DNA from: Microvirga sp. VF16
GTDB lineage: Bacteria > Pseudomonadota > Alphaproteobacteria > Rhizobiales > Beijerinckiaceae
Reading direction: 5' to 3'
Assembly (NCBI RefSeq): GCF_016864375.1
Contig: NZ_CP069359.1
Span: 248,001-312,000 of the forward strand
DNA length: 64,000 nt
Positions within the stretch are counted from its first letter, which is position 1. Every line of letters begins with the position of its first letter. Below the pieces are notes generated by a model. That model made no database searches. It worked only from the letters and a program-made list of their open reading frames with translations, and was not told where the DNA came from. Positions 24,946-33,553 of the stretch are shown here, piece after piece. The translations under genes were made by a program, and so were the position numbers.

Positions 24946-25338
24946 ATGGTTGCCTTAAGAGCCGAGAGCACACCACGCCCCAACAAAGCTGGTCCGGGAC
25001 TTCGGACTTTCTTCCGCATCGCCGATGCCTGGCAGTTGACCCCAGCCGAGCAGATGATTGTGCTTGGTCAGCCGCCTCGATCAACCTTCTACAAGTGGCG
25101 TGACCGGCCTGACGAGGCCTCTCTGTCGAGGGATACCTTCGAGCGCCTGTCCTACATCTTTGGCATCTATCGTGGTCTCCAGATCCTTCTGCCAAGTGAG
25201 CAGGCTGCGGATTCTTGGGTGAAAAAGCCGAATGCCGCCCAACCTTTCAATGGCCGCTCGGCGCTTGACGTGATGCTTGGCGGGAATGTTGCCGATCTTC
25301 ATCTCGTCCGCCGCTACATCGACGCCCAGCGAGGCTAA
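24946..25338 (+). CDS. Xre/MbcA/ParS-type antitoxin
   Basis: A 130-residue antitoxin of the RES-Xre type II system. I chose the ATG at 24946 because the earlier ATG (24922) lies inside the right operator arm. The helix-turn-helix-like part includes LTPAEQMIVLGQPPRSTFYK, with a helical continuation (TFERLSYIFGIYRGLQILL). The C-terminal toxin-binding domain ends in FNGRSALDVMLGGNVADLHL and VRRYIDAQRG. It blocks the active site of the toxin encoded three bases downstream and probably represses the operon through the palindrome in front of it. Confidence 0.82.
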   Translation: MVALRAESTPRPNKAGPGLRTFFRIADAWQLTPAEQMIVLGQPPRSTFYKWRDRPDEASLSRDTFERLSYIFGIYRGLQILLPSEQAADSWVKKPNAAQPFNGRSALDVMLGGNVADLHLVRRYIDAQRG

Positions 25339-25340
25339 GG

Positions 25341-26021
25341 TTGATCTCTCAGTCTGCTGTCCGATGGCTACCCTGCTACCGGATCATCCCGAGCCGCTTC
25401 CCGCCGATCAATCTATTCGAGCGGGTCACCGATCCAGCCGATCTCGAAACGGTCCTCGACATCGAGAGCATGACCAATGACCGGTTGCGGGATGAGGTGG
25501 GCGCTCTCAACCTTGTCCCTCCGGAAGATCGGATCAGCGGCCCCGGCACCAGCCCGATCATGGCGGCATTCACTCACCTGCCGCCTTACGGCAGCCGCTT
25601 CACCGATGGCAGCTTTGGCGTGTTCTACGCAGGCCGGACACTCGAGACGGCGATTGCCGAAACCAAGCACCACCGGGAGGCATTTCTGCGCGCAACCAGC
25701 GAGCCCAGAATCGAGCTCGATATGCGGGTATACGCCGTTGACCTCGATGCGGTGCTGCATGACATCCGGGGAATGAAGGACACCATGCTGGGGATCTATG
25801 ACCCGAGCAGCTATACTGCGTCACAGGCTCTTGCGATTGAGATCCGCAACAGCGGCTCCTCTGGTCTTGCGTATGACAGCGTGCGCAAACCGGGCGGTGA
25901 ATGCGTGGCCATCTTCAAGCCTCGGGTTCTGTCGAACTGCCGCCAGGAGCGGCACCTGACCTATGTCTGGGATGGCAGTTCGATCAGCACCGTTTACGAG
26001 AAGCGAGATCTTAGCCTCTAG
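25341..26021 (+). CDS. RES-domain toxin (NAD+-depleting MbcT/ParT type)
   Basis: A 226-residue RES-domain protein. RES toxins degrade or transfer ADP-ribose from NAD+ and stop growth when free of antitoxin. Family landmarks: YRIIPSRFPPINLFERV near the N-terminus, GSFGVFYAGRTLETAIAETK with the conserved R and E, and GLAYDSVRKPGGECVAIF containing the conserved serine region. The start is a TTG just two bases after the antitoxin stop. A weak TAAGG precedes it, and no ATG fits the conserved N-terminus. All expected motifs are intact. Confidence 0.85.
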   Translation: MISQSAVRWLPCYRIIPSRFPPINLFERVTDPADLETVLDIESMTNDRLRDEVGALNLVPPEDRISGPGTSPIMAAFTHLPPYGSRFTDGSFGVFYAGRTLETAIAETKHHREAFLRATSEPRIELDMRVYAVDLDAVLHDIRGMKDTMLGIYDPSSYTASQALAIEIRNSGSSGLAYDSVRKPGGECVAIFKPRVLSNCRQERHLTYVWDGSSISTVYEKRDLSL

Positions 26022-26064
26022 CCTTTGCTATTGTACGGGCAGGGCTGCAGTGGCGGTGAGGTCC

Positions 26065-27498
26065 TCAAGAAACGAAGCTCCAGAATGAGCTTTTGCGGCC
26101 GTGTTGGGCTTTGAGGCGCCTCACGTAGACATCATGAGTCTCGAACCTGCCGAAATCCTCGATCCGGTCCGCAAGGTTTTCGCACTCCTCGAGGTGGCGA
26201 GCGGCGTGCTGATACCGTTTGGTCCGGTTCCGCTCCAGAGCAAAGTCGATCAGGGCCCGACGAAGAACGGTGGCTGCAAGAGGATGCTTCGCCTCCAGCG
26301 CAGCCGCGGCCGGCGCCAGGATCTCGTAGAAGTCACCATTGAGTTCGTCTGCACGGGCAAGAACCAAGCGCGCGGCTTGGTCCAGCGCCGGCCAGCTCAC
26401 CAGAAAACCCAATGCATGGTCCACGCTCGGATGGCTCAGGGCATGGGCGATAGCCCGCTCCTCAGCCTCAAGATCCTCAAAGTCGGGCAGGCGCTTGAGA
26501 TAGGAGCGCAGATGGTCCGGGTTGAGCGAGCGCTCGAAGCAGGCCCAGCGAAACGCCTGCGCCTCATCCACTCGGCCGAGGGCCTCGAGAACCTCAAGCC
26601 GAGTCTGCTCCCATTCGACAGGAATCCAGCCGAGTCGATCCTGATCGACGGCATTGATGGCAGCCCACGCCTCCTCGGCGCGCCCTGCAGCCAACAGCCG
26701 GCGAGCAATCTCCACAGCAACACTCGGGACGTGCCGTGCCTTCTCACCTTGTTGTGCAATGAACCCGTCAACGTCTCCCTGAGCATCGGCGATCGCCTCC
26801 AGCGCCAGTCGAACAACGCTGCTGCGATGGCGCTCGGCCAAGTCATTGGCGTACAAGGGACCACCTATACCCCAGCTGACAACCTTCCGGTCTTCAGCAC
26901 GAGGCTTCTGCCGCGGTTCCTGTGACAACTTGAGGATGAGCTGCTTGAGGTGGTCGAGGCCTGATGGGCCGAGGGCTGGAGCCAGAACTTCGATCAGGCC
27001 GTCGTACTGACCGTACTCGTTCTCAATCAGAGCCCGGTAAGCCTGCTCGGCCAGCACGTTAGGGGCGGCATTTGCTGAGTTGGCAATCTCACCCAAATCG
27101 CGGCAGGCAGATTGAAAGACGGCCATCACGCTTCCGCTGCTGTCGTCACAGCGATCAAAGATCGAATTGGCCAGTGCCATGAAGCGCCAGAGAAGGTCCA
27201 GCGCTTCAGCTGCATCGACTTTGGCGACCTGACTGATGGCCTGTCGCTGGGTCTCGAGATCCGCGACAAGGGCCTTGCGGTGGTTCCAGTCGACAAAGGA
27301 GCGGGACCGGGCAATGGCTGTCAGGCGCTTACGGATCTCCTGCGCCATGTCGGCCGGGCTGGCGGCGCCGGCCAGTTCCAGCCGCAGGCGGCGTTGGGCC
27401 GCCGCATTGCCCCGGCTAATCTCGATCAGCAGCTCAGCCAGGCGCTCGGCTCCAAGTGCCTCGAGGTTCTTCGCGTTTAGAGTCTTCCGTGAGGCCAT
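26065..27498 (-). CDS. DUF6880 family protein
   Basis: A 477-residue helical-repeat-like protein. The N-terminus (TLNAKNLEALGAERLAELLI, then RLRLELAGA) and the RSRSFVDWNHRKALVADL stretch match a family common in Hyphomicrobiales that I know as DUF6880; its function is unknown. The remainder resembles tandem helical repeats (AAGRAEEAWAAINAVDQDRL, VLEALGRVDEAQAFRWACFE), as in TPR-like scaffolds. There is no signal peptide. It is transcribed toward the RES toxin gene, and its upstream region has an 8-bp inverted repeat (27595-27602 / 27623-27630) and one copy of a dispersed 15-mer. Confidence 0.65.
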   Translation of the reverse strand: MASRKTLNAKNLEALGAERLAELLIEISRGNAAAQRRLRLELAGAASPADMAQEIRKRLTAIARSRSFVDWNHRKALVADLETQRQAISQVAKVDAAEALDLLWRFMALANSIFDRCDDSSGSVMAVFQSACRDLGEIANSANAAPNVLAEQAYRALIENEYGQYDGLIEVLAPALGPSGLDHLKQLILKLSQEPRQKPRAEDRKVVSWGIGGPLYANDLAERHRSSVVRLALEAIADAQGDVDGFIAQQGEKARHVPSVAVEIARRLLAAGRAEEAWAAINAVDQDRLGWIPVEWEQTRLEVLEALGRVDEAQAFRWACFERSLNPDHLRSYLKRLPDFEDLEAEERAIAHALSHPSVDHALGFLVSWPALDQAARLVLARADELNGDFYEILAPAAAALEAKHPLAATVLRRALIDFALERNRTKRYQHAARHLEECENLADRIEDFGRFETHDVYVRRLKAQHGRKSSFWSFVS

Positions 27499-27594
27499 GT
27501 CGCATCCCGAGCGCGTCCAGGGCTCTCATTTATGGGTCAGACGGATCACGATCAATCCGTGGTGGTTTCACGGTGGGGAGGGGGCCTGAATGAA

Positions 27595-27630
27595 GTTTGT
27601 TAACCTATTATAACATTTCGCATAACAAAC
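27595..27630. promoter_or_regulatory. Inverted repeat around TATAAT-like box upstream of DUF6880 gene
   Basis: GTTTGTTA and TAACAAAC are separated by 20 AT-rich bases that include TATAAT on the minus strand. This is a plausible operator around the -10 of the leftward gene starting at 27498. No well-spaced -35 is visible. Confidence 0.35.
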
Positions 27631-27645
27631 ATTTTGACAAGAAGT
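27631..27645 (+). repeat. Dispersed 15-mer repeat, copy 1
   Basis: ATTTTGACAAGAAGT occurs here, at 34593-34607 and at 39198-39212, each time in non-coding DNA. Here it lies between the DUF6880 gene start and the end of the LysR gene. The flanks of the three copies are unrelated. Confidence 0.6.
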
Positions 27646-27677
27646 CTGGATCGTCGCCATTGTCTCCCGTACTGGAC

Positions 27678-28571
27678 TCAGGCGGCTCGAGCGGCTTCCC
27701 GATTGAAGCTTTCGAGGATCCATTGCCGAACCGCTGTTACGGCCGGACGCCGCTCGTGATCGCCGGCATCGATCAGGAAAAATGAGGCTGGCGCCCGGAC
27801 ACTCTCAGCGAACGGTCGAACAAGGACCCCAGATTCCAAGTAGCGTTGACAGGTCACGTTGTCTCCCATGGCGAGACCAAGGCCGCCGACAGCCGCCTCG
27901 ATCATCGCCAGATGATTTCCGAGATAATGGCGTCCTCCGGTGAGGATGCTTCCCTGCGGGACCGTCGCCAGCCAGAGATCCCACTCGTGACCGTTTGCAG
28001 CACATAGCAGGGGCGTGTCGGCCAGCTCACGGATGTCACCACTTGCGAGAAGATTCGGTCGGCAGATCGGGAAAAGATCGGTGTCGGTCAACCGCTCGCT
28101 GCGTCGACCAGGCCAGATTCCATCGCCATAGCGAATGCACAGATCGACATCGGAGGCGATGACCTCCTTCGGGCTGTTTGAGGGACGCAGGTGTAACCGC
28201 AGGTCCGGGTACTGCTTCAAAAGATCGCCGACTGTCTTCACCAGCCACAGGCATGTCAGGGCAGGAGGCGCGCTCACCGTGACGTCGCCCCGGACGCTCG
28301 GTCGATCCAAGCTGATGACGGCTGCTGCCAGAAGGTCGAACCCGGAGCTCAGAGGGCCCAAGAGTTGCTCTCCTGCCACCGTCAGCTTGAAGCGGTTGCC
28401 CGCCCGCTCCAGGAGATCGGTGCCAACGAAGGCTTCCAGCGTCCGGATCTGATGGCTGACCGCTCCATGCGTCACCCCGAGTTCCTCCGCGGCCCGGGAG
28501 ATCGAGCGGCGGCGGGCCGCTGCCTCGAAGGCCCGCAGAGCATTGAGAGGAGGAAGCCGGCGTGCGGCCAT
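27678..28571 (-). CDS. LysR-family transcriptional regulator (GcvA-like)
   Basis: A 297-residue regulator. The N-terminal winged HTH (LPPLNALRAFEAAARRRSIS, RAAEELGVTHGAVSHQIRTL) is typical of the GcvA subgroup. The C-terminal effector-binding domain starts near residue 95 (GDVTVSAPPALTCLWLV). It is divergent from a binding-protein gene that heads the metallopeptidase/cyclodeaminase/oxidase cluster, so it is the likely regulator of that cluster. In the gap, CTCACG (28583-28588) and CGTGAG (28614-28619) form an inverted repeat that could be its site. Confidence 0.85.
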   Translation of the reverse strand: MAARRLPPLNALRAFEAAARRRSISRAAEELGVTHGAVSHQIRTLEAFVGTDLLERAGNRFKLTVAGEQLLGPLSSGFDLLAAAVISLDRPSVRGDVTVSAPPALTCLWLVKTVGDLLKQYPDLRLHLRPSNSPKEVIASDVDLCIRYGDGIWPGRRSERLTDTDLFPICRPNLLASGDIRELADTPLLCAANGHEWDLWLATVPQGSILTGGRHYLGNHLAMIEAAVGGLGLAMGDNVTCQRYLESGVLVRPFAESVRAPASFFLIDAGDHERRPAVTAVRQWILESFNREAARAA

Positions 28572-28710
28572 TGTTAGATTTTCTCACGGTTGAGCCGGAG
28601 ACATTCTCGATTGCGTGAGCCTACCTGTCTAGAGCAAGGTCTTGGCTCCTGGCGGAGGCTTTGGTCGGCCGCTGGACGGATTCAGAAACACTCAAAAGGG
28701 GAGCGGCTCG

Positions 28711-29556
28711 GTGAAGCGTCTTCAGCTACTCGGCATGGCGGCTCTGGGGCTTCTGACGGCCACAGGCGGTGCCTTCGCACAGGCAAAGAAATGGGAAACC
28801 GTGAAGATCGCCACGGAAGGAGCCTATGCCCCGTGGAACTTCACGGGCCCTGGCGGCAAGCTCGAAGGTTTCGAGATCGATCTCATTGCCGAGCTCTGCC
28901 CGCGGATGAAAGTGAAGTGCGAGATCGTGGCCCAGGACTGGGATGGCATCATTCCGGCGCTCAACGCCGGCAAGTACGACGCCATCATGGCCGGAATGCA
29001 GATCACCGATAAGCGGCTGGAAACCATCAACTTCTCGCGGCCGTATGCCCGCACCCCCGGTGCCTTCCTCGTTCCCAAGGACTCTCCCCTGGCAAAGGTG
29101 CCGAACGACAAGGTCTTCGATATCGGTGCGGACGCTGCAGCCGCTCAGAAGGCCGCTGACGAGATCAAGCCGCTTCTCAAGGGCAAGGTCGTGGGCGTCC
29201 AGGGCTCGACGACACTTGCGACCATGATGGAGCGCCTGTTCCAGGGCGTGGAAATCCGCGAGTACAAGACCACGGAGCAGCATGATCTCGATCTCGCGGC
29301 GGGGCGCGTCGACGCCGTGGCCGCGGCCACGACGACCCTCGACACCACCTTGGGCAAGCCGGGCTTCGAGAACTTCGTCATTGCCGGTCCCGGCTTCACC
29401 GGTGGTTTCATGGGCCGGGGTGTTGCTGCAGGCTTACGGAAAGCCGACCAAGACCTGAAAGTCATGTTCGACGAGGCGATCGCATCGGCCCTGGCCGACG
29501 GCACGATCTCACGGCTGTCCCAGAAGTGGTTCAAGCGCGATCTCGCCGCAAAGTAA
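28711..29556 (+). CDS. Basic-amino-acid-type ABC substrate-binding protein (copy A)
   Basis: A 281-residue family 3 binding protein. The GTG at 28711 has GGGGAG seven bases upstream and begins a good signal peptide (VKRLQLLGMAALGLLTATGG, cut after AFA). The motif KIATEGAYAPWNFTGPGGKL is characteristic of lysine/arginine/ornithine or opine binding proteins. A second protein of the same length and very similar sequence is encoded 4 kb away in the opposite direction. No permease or ATPase gene is linked, so it must use a transporter from elsewhere. A strong terminator follows. Confidence 0.85.
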   Translation: MKRLQLLGMAALGLLTATGGAFAQAKKWETVKIATEGAYAPWNFTGPGGKLEGFEIDLIAELCPRMKVKCEIVAQDWDGIIPALNAGKYDAIMAGMQITDKRLETINFSRPYARTPGAFLVPKDSPLAKVPNDKVFDIGADAAAAQKAADEIKPLLKGKVVGVQGSTTLATMMERLFQGVEIREYKTTEQHDLDLAAGRVDAVAAATTTLDTTLGKPGFENFVIAGPGFTGGFMGRGVAAGLRKADQDLKVMFDEAIASALADGTISRLSQKWFKRDLAAK

Positions 29557-29578
29557 TAAAGCATCAACGTTGCTGAAA

Positions 29579-29620
29579 GTGCCCCGCTCGGCGGAGCCGG
29601 CGGGGCACGCTGCTTCTTTT
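29579..29620 (+). terminator. Rho-independent terminator
   Basis: A nine-base GC-rich stem (GTGCCCCGC, 29579-29587, paired with 29600-29608) is followed by GCTGCTTCTTTT. It lies 22 nt after the binding-protein gene. It may act as a partial terminator that lets less transcript into the downstream catabolic genes. Confidence 0.75.
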
Positions 29621-29697
29621 CATGAGGACGAGACACGAGGGAGCAGACGCTTCACCGATGCTCGTCCCCTGCCCTCCTTCAAACCTGGAGCCGGACC

Positions 29698-31245
29698 ATG
29701 TCCTTTCGCGTTCTCTCGGCACAGATCATGCACGAGTCGAATTCCTTCAGCGTTCGCCTGACGTCCCTCGACCGCTTTGCCGACGTGATCCTGCTCCAGG
29801 GTGACGAGGCCCTGCGGGCGCTCGATGGGACAAATACCGAGGTTGCAGGTTTCCTGGATGTTGCACGCGAGAAGAGCTGGGAACTGGTTCATGTCATCAG
29901 TGCCCACGCTAATCCGGCAGGCTGCGTCACCGAGGAGGCCTTTGATGAGATCGTGAAAGTCGTCGAGGACGCCGCCCGCAAAGAGCGGGCACGGCTCGAC
30001 GGGGTTCTGCTCGCATTCCACGGAGCCATGGTCACAACCCATTCAGGCGATGGCGAAGGGGAAATTCTCAAACGCCTCCGCGCGGTTGTTGGTCCGGATA
30101 TTCCGATTGCCGCGACGTTGGATCTGCATGCCAACGTCACTAGGCGCATGTGCGAACTGGCTGACATTCTCGTGTCCTATAAGACCTATCCGCATATCGA
30201 CATGCGCGTGGCCGGCCGGCATGCGGGCGAATTGCTGCACCGGACCATGGCTGGCGAAATCAAGCCACATACCCTCTTCGTGCGCCCGCCCATGCTGGAG
30301 GACGCCAATGGTGGCCGTACGGATGTTGGGCCGCTTGTCGCCGTGATGGACCGCGCCCGGGCGTATGAAAGCGAGCCCAACGTTCTCGCGGTGAGCGTCA
30401 ACGGCGCTTTCCCTTATGCCGATATCGATGAGATCGGTCCGACCATCACGGTGACTTATTCTGGAGATCCGGAGCCCCACCGGCTCTTCGCCGAAGAGAT
30501 GGCGAAGGCCATGTGGGACATGCGCCATGATCTCGTCAACCGCTTCCTATCCCCTGAGGAGGCAGTAGCTTCCGCGCTTGCGAGCGATGATCGGCCGGTA
30601 GTCATTGCGGATTATGCCGACAATCCCGGAGCTGGAGGGTACGGCGATGGAACGAACCTGCTTCAGGCCTTGATTGCGGCAGACGCAGACGCCTGCTTCT
30701 GCCCAATCGCGGACCCCGAGACTGCCTCGCAGCTGCGGAGCAGGAAGCCCGGTGAAACGGTATCGTTTCGCCTCGGTGGCAAGGTGAACTCATCGTTTGG
30801 CGGTGCGCCTCTGGAACTCACCGGCACCTTGCTGGGTGTGTTCGATGGCAGCTACACCTGTGACGGGCCGATGTATGCGGGTGTTCGCATGTCCTTTGGG
30901 CCTGCGGCGGTAATCGAGGTTGGATCCGTTCAGGTTGTTATCGTCACGGAGCCGCATCAGTGTCATGACCTGCAGCAGTTCCTTGCTTTCGGCATTGACC
31001 CTCGTAGCAAGAGGATCGTCGCTGTCAAATCCATGCAACATTTCCGAGCCGCGTTCGAGCCGATCGCAAGTCGTGTTCTGGTGTGCGACAGCGGGGCACT
31101 GGCCTCTCCGGACCTGACCAAGTTCACCTTCACCCGCGTGCCGAGACCAATGTATCCGCTCGACCCGAATACCCCATACAACCCCGAAGTCTTTATTCGT
31201 TCCCGGTCCTCCAAACAGCCTGCCAAAGTGGAGAGGCGAGCATGA
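29698..31245 (+). CDS. M81-family metallopeptidase (MlrC-like)
   Basis: A 515-residue member of the M81 family named after microcystinase MlrC, zinc enzymes that open peptide or amide bonds. Likely metal and active-site residues are readable: H12-E13 in MHESNSF, H108 in LLAFHGAM, D142 and H144 in ATLDLHANVT, and H166 in YPHIDMR. The C-terminal MlrC domain follows. Homologues in soil bacteria often lie beside transporters and amino-acid enzymes and act on small compounds rather than microcystin. The stop overlaps the start of the next gene (ATGA). A small amide or peptide imported by the neighbouring binding proteins is the likely substrate. Confidence 0.85.
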   Translation: MSFRVLSAQIMHESNSFSVRLTSLDRFADVILLQGDEALRALDGTNTEVAGFLDVAREKSWELVHVISAHANPAGCVTEEAFDEIVKVVEDAARKERARLDGVLLAFHGAMVTTHSGDGEGEILKRLRAVVGPDIPIAATLDLHANVTRRMCELADILVSYKTYPHIDMRVAGRHAGELLHRTMAGEIKPHTLFVRPPMLEDANGGRTDVGPLVAVMDRARAYESEPNVLAVSVNGAFPYADIDEIGPTITVTYSGDPEPHRLFAEEMAKAMWDMRHDLVNRFLSPEEAVASALASDDRPVVIADYADNPGAGGYGDGTNLLQALIAADADACFCPIADPETASQLRSRKPGETVSFRLGGKVNSSFGGAPLELTGTLLGVFDGSYTCDGPMYAGVRMSFGPAAVIEVGSVQVVIVTEPHQCHDLQQFLAFGIDPRSKRIVAVKSMQHFRAAFEPIASRVLVCDSGALASPDLTKFTFTRVPRPMYPLDPNTPYNPEVFIRSRSSKQPAKVERRA

Positions 31246-32198
31246 CACAGCCCTCCCCCGCCTGGCTTGATGCCGCTGCCGTTGAGAACCGGATGAAGCG
31301 GGTTGACGCCGTCGCAGCGATGCGCGACCTCTTCGAGGCGCACGGACAAGGCCGTGTGGCCCAGCCGCCGCAAGTTCTCACCCTGCTGCCCGACAGCCGG
31401 GGCGACTTCATCACCTACTCAGGTGTTCTGGCGGAGGATGGGGTCTTCGGGGTCAAGGTTTCGCCCTATGTGATCACCCCGTCTGGCGGCAAGGTCACTG
31501 CCACGACGATGCTGCTGGGCCTTGAAACGGGCCAGCCCTTGCTGTTCTGCGACTCGCTGGCGCTGACGACGGAGCGAACTGCCGCAACAACCGCTTTGGC
31601 GGTCGACCTCCTCGCCCAATCTGATGCCGCCAATCTGGCAATCATCGGCAGCGGCCCCATCGCCCTGGCTCACTTGCGTCACGTCCTGCCGCTTCGGCCG
31701 TGGCGGCGGATCCGCATCCATTCACGCAATATCTCCGCCAAGCAGGAGATCCTTGAGGCGCGCCTTGGTGAACTCCGACCGGTCCCTGAGATCGTTAACG
31801 ATTGCTCTCGCGCGGTGGCCGACGCCGATGTGGTGCTGCTTTGTACGTCCTCCGGCACCCCGGTTCTATCGATGGAGCTTATCAGGCCCGGAATGCTTGT
31901 GACCTCGATCAGCACGAACGTCGCACGGGCACATGAAATTCCGCCAGAAGCCCTGACCCGAATGAATGTCTATTGCGACGATCGGTCGACAACTCCACTC
32001 ATCGCGGGTGAGATGGTGCTGGCCTCCGAGAACGGATGGTCTCGCGACGACATCCGCGGCGATCTGGGTGAACTTGCCTGCGGCAAGGCGCAAGCCCCCT
32101 CCGCCGGTCGAGCCACTTTCTTCCGGTCCATGGGCCTTGGCATCGAAGACGTGAAGATGGCGCTCGAGATCCACCGCGTGAACTCGCACGCTTCCTAA
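31242..32198 (+). CDS. Ornithine cyclodeaminase / mu-crystallin family enzyme
   Basis: A 318-residue NAD(P)-dependent enzyme. The Rossmann motif AIIGSGPIALAHLRHVLPLR is clear, preceded by the family's substrate-binding region (GVFGVKVSPYVITPSGGKVT) and followed by DVVLLCTSSGTPVL. Members deaminate or reduce ornithine, alanine or cyclic imino acids. Its translational coupling to the metallopeptidase and the tight spacing to the FAD enzyme suggest consecutive steps in breaking down one imported compound. Confidence 0.82.
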   Translation: MTQPSPAWLDAAAVENRMKRVDAVAAMRDLFEAHGQGRVAQPPQVLTLLPDSRGDFITYSGVLAEDGVFGVKVSPYVITPSGGKVTATTMLLGLETGQPLLFCDSLALTTERTAATTALAVDLLAQSDAANLAIIGSGPIALAHLRHVLPLRPWRRIRIHSRNISAKQEILEARLGELRPVPEIVNDCSRAVADADVVLLCTSSGTPVLSMELIRPGMLVTSISTNVARAHEIPPEALTRMNVYCDDRSTTPLIAGEMVLASENGWSRDDIRGDLGELACGKAQAPSAGRATFFRSMGLGIEDVKMALEIHRVNSHAS

Positions 32199-32202
32199 GC
32201 CG

Positions 32203-33468
32203 ATGACACACCCACATCCTGAAATCCGCGCCGATGTCATTGTGCTGGGAGCCGGCATCGTGGGTGTCTCCGCCGCTCTGCATCTTCAGATGCGAGGGCG
32301 CGATGTCGTTCTGGTTGATCGACGCGGCGTGGGTGAGGAAACGAGCCATGGCAACGCCGGTCTGATCGAACGGTCGAGCGTTATTCCCTATGGGTTTCCC
32401 CGCGATCTCAAGACCGTCCTCCTCTACGCCCTGAACCGCTCTGCCGACGTGCGCTCCGACTGGCGCTTCCTGCCCCGAATCCTCCCTTGGCTCTGGCAAT
32501 TCTGGCGCGAATCCGCACCCGGGTCCTTGAAAAAGGCAGCGGCCGACATGCTGCCTCTCATCGAGCGGTCAGTCGCAGAGCATGAACTCCTCATTGCTGA
32601 AGCCGGGCTTCTGGGGCAACTGCGCCGGACAGGCTGGATCGAGGCATTCCGTAGCCAGAATTCTCTCGACCAAGCAGCGAAGAACGCGGCGGCTCTCGAG
32701 CCTTATGGGTTGAATTTCGATATCCTCGATGGCAAGGCCCTCCGGCAGCGTGAGCCTCACACATCCGAAACTCTCATTGGGGGAATTCATTGGCGGGATC
32801 CGGCGACGGTTCCGGACCCTGGCGGTCTCGTAAAAGGATACGCTGACCTGTTTCTGCACCGCGGTGGCCGTTTCGTTCACGGTGAGGCTCGCACGCTCCA
32901 GGAGGACGGCATCGAATGGACGGTCCGCAGCCGGTCTGGTGTCGTCCGCGCCCACGATGTCGTAATTGCGCTTGGACCCTGGTCGGACACTGTCCTCCGC
33001 CCCCTCGGCTACCGTGTGCCGCTGGTCGTCAAACGCGGATACCACGTGCATTTCCGGCCAAGGGCCGACGCCGTCCTTCACCATCCTGTGGTCGACGTGG
33101 ACGGCGGCTTTCTTTTGGCGCCGATGACGCGCGGTATCCGCCTGACCACGGGTGTCGAGTTCGCTGCTCGTGACTCGGCGCCAACGCCTCGGCAATTGGA
33201 CCGAACAGAACCCCTCGCACGCGAGATTTTCCCACTTGAGAGGCGCGTTGATCCACAGCCGTGGATGGGATCCCGCCCCTGTCTGCCTGATATGCGTCCC
33301 ATCATTGGTGCTGCTCCAAGGCACAAAGGTCTCTGGTGCGCCTTTGGCCACAATCATCACGGTTTGACCCTTGGACCGGTCACCGGGCGTTTACTGGCGG
33401 AAATGATGACCCACCGGGAAACCTTCACCGACCCAAGGCCCTATTCTATTGATCGTTTCACGTCCTGA
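32203..33468 (+). CDS. FAD-dependent amino-acid oxidoreductase (DadA-like)
   Basis: A 421-residue DAO-family flavoenzyme. The N-terminal dinucleotide-binding motif is DVIVLGAGIVGVSAALHLQM with the acidic end VLVDRR. A C-terminal glycine-rich FAD region (GLWCAFGHNHHGLTLGPVTG) completes the fold. It is similar to D-amino-acid dehydrogenases that feed electrons to the quinone pool. It starts four bases after the cyclodeaminase-like gene and is the last gene of the cluster. The substrate is probably the amine or D-amino acid released upstream. Confidence 0.85.
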   Translation: MTHPHPEIRADVIVLGAGIVGVSAALHLQMRGRDVVLVDRRGVGEETSHGNAGLIERSSVIPYGFPRDLKTVLLYALNRSADVRSDWRFLPRILPWLWQFWRESAPGSLKKAAADMLPLIERSVAEHELLIAEAGLLGQLRRTGWIEAFRSQNSLDQAAKNAAALEPYGLNFDILDGKALRQREPHTSETLIGGIHWRDPATVPDPGGLVKGYADLFLHRGGRFVHGEARTLQEDGIEWTVRSRSGVVRAHDVVIALGPWSDTVLRPLGYRVPLVVKRGYHVHFRPRADAVLHHPVVDVDGGFLLAPMTRGIRLTTGVEFAARDSAPTPRQLDRTEPLAREIFPLERRVDPQPWMGSRPCLPDMRPIIGAAPRHKGLWCAFGHNHHGLTLGPVTGRLLAEMMTHRETFTDPRPYSIDRFTS

Positions 33469-33553
33469 GCCCCATGGCTGAATACGGCGTAAGCTCAGGC
33501 CGCGCAATTTTGATTTCTAATTAAGCTGATGAGTGTGTATCGCGCTGTTATCC

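Noticed and set aside
27631..27660. The 15-mer repeat as a sigma-70 -35 box (it contains TTGACA)
   Set aside because: None of the three copies has a TATAAT-like box at 16-18 bases, so it was listed as a repeat and not as a promoter.
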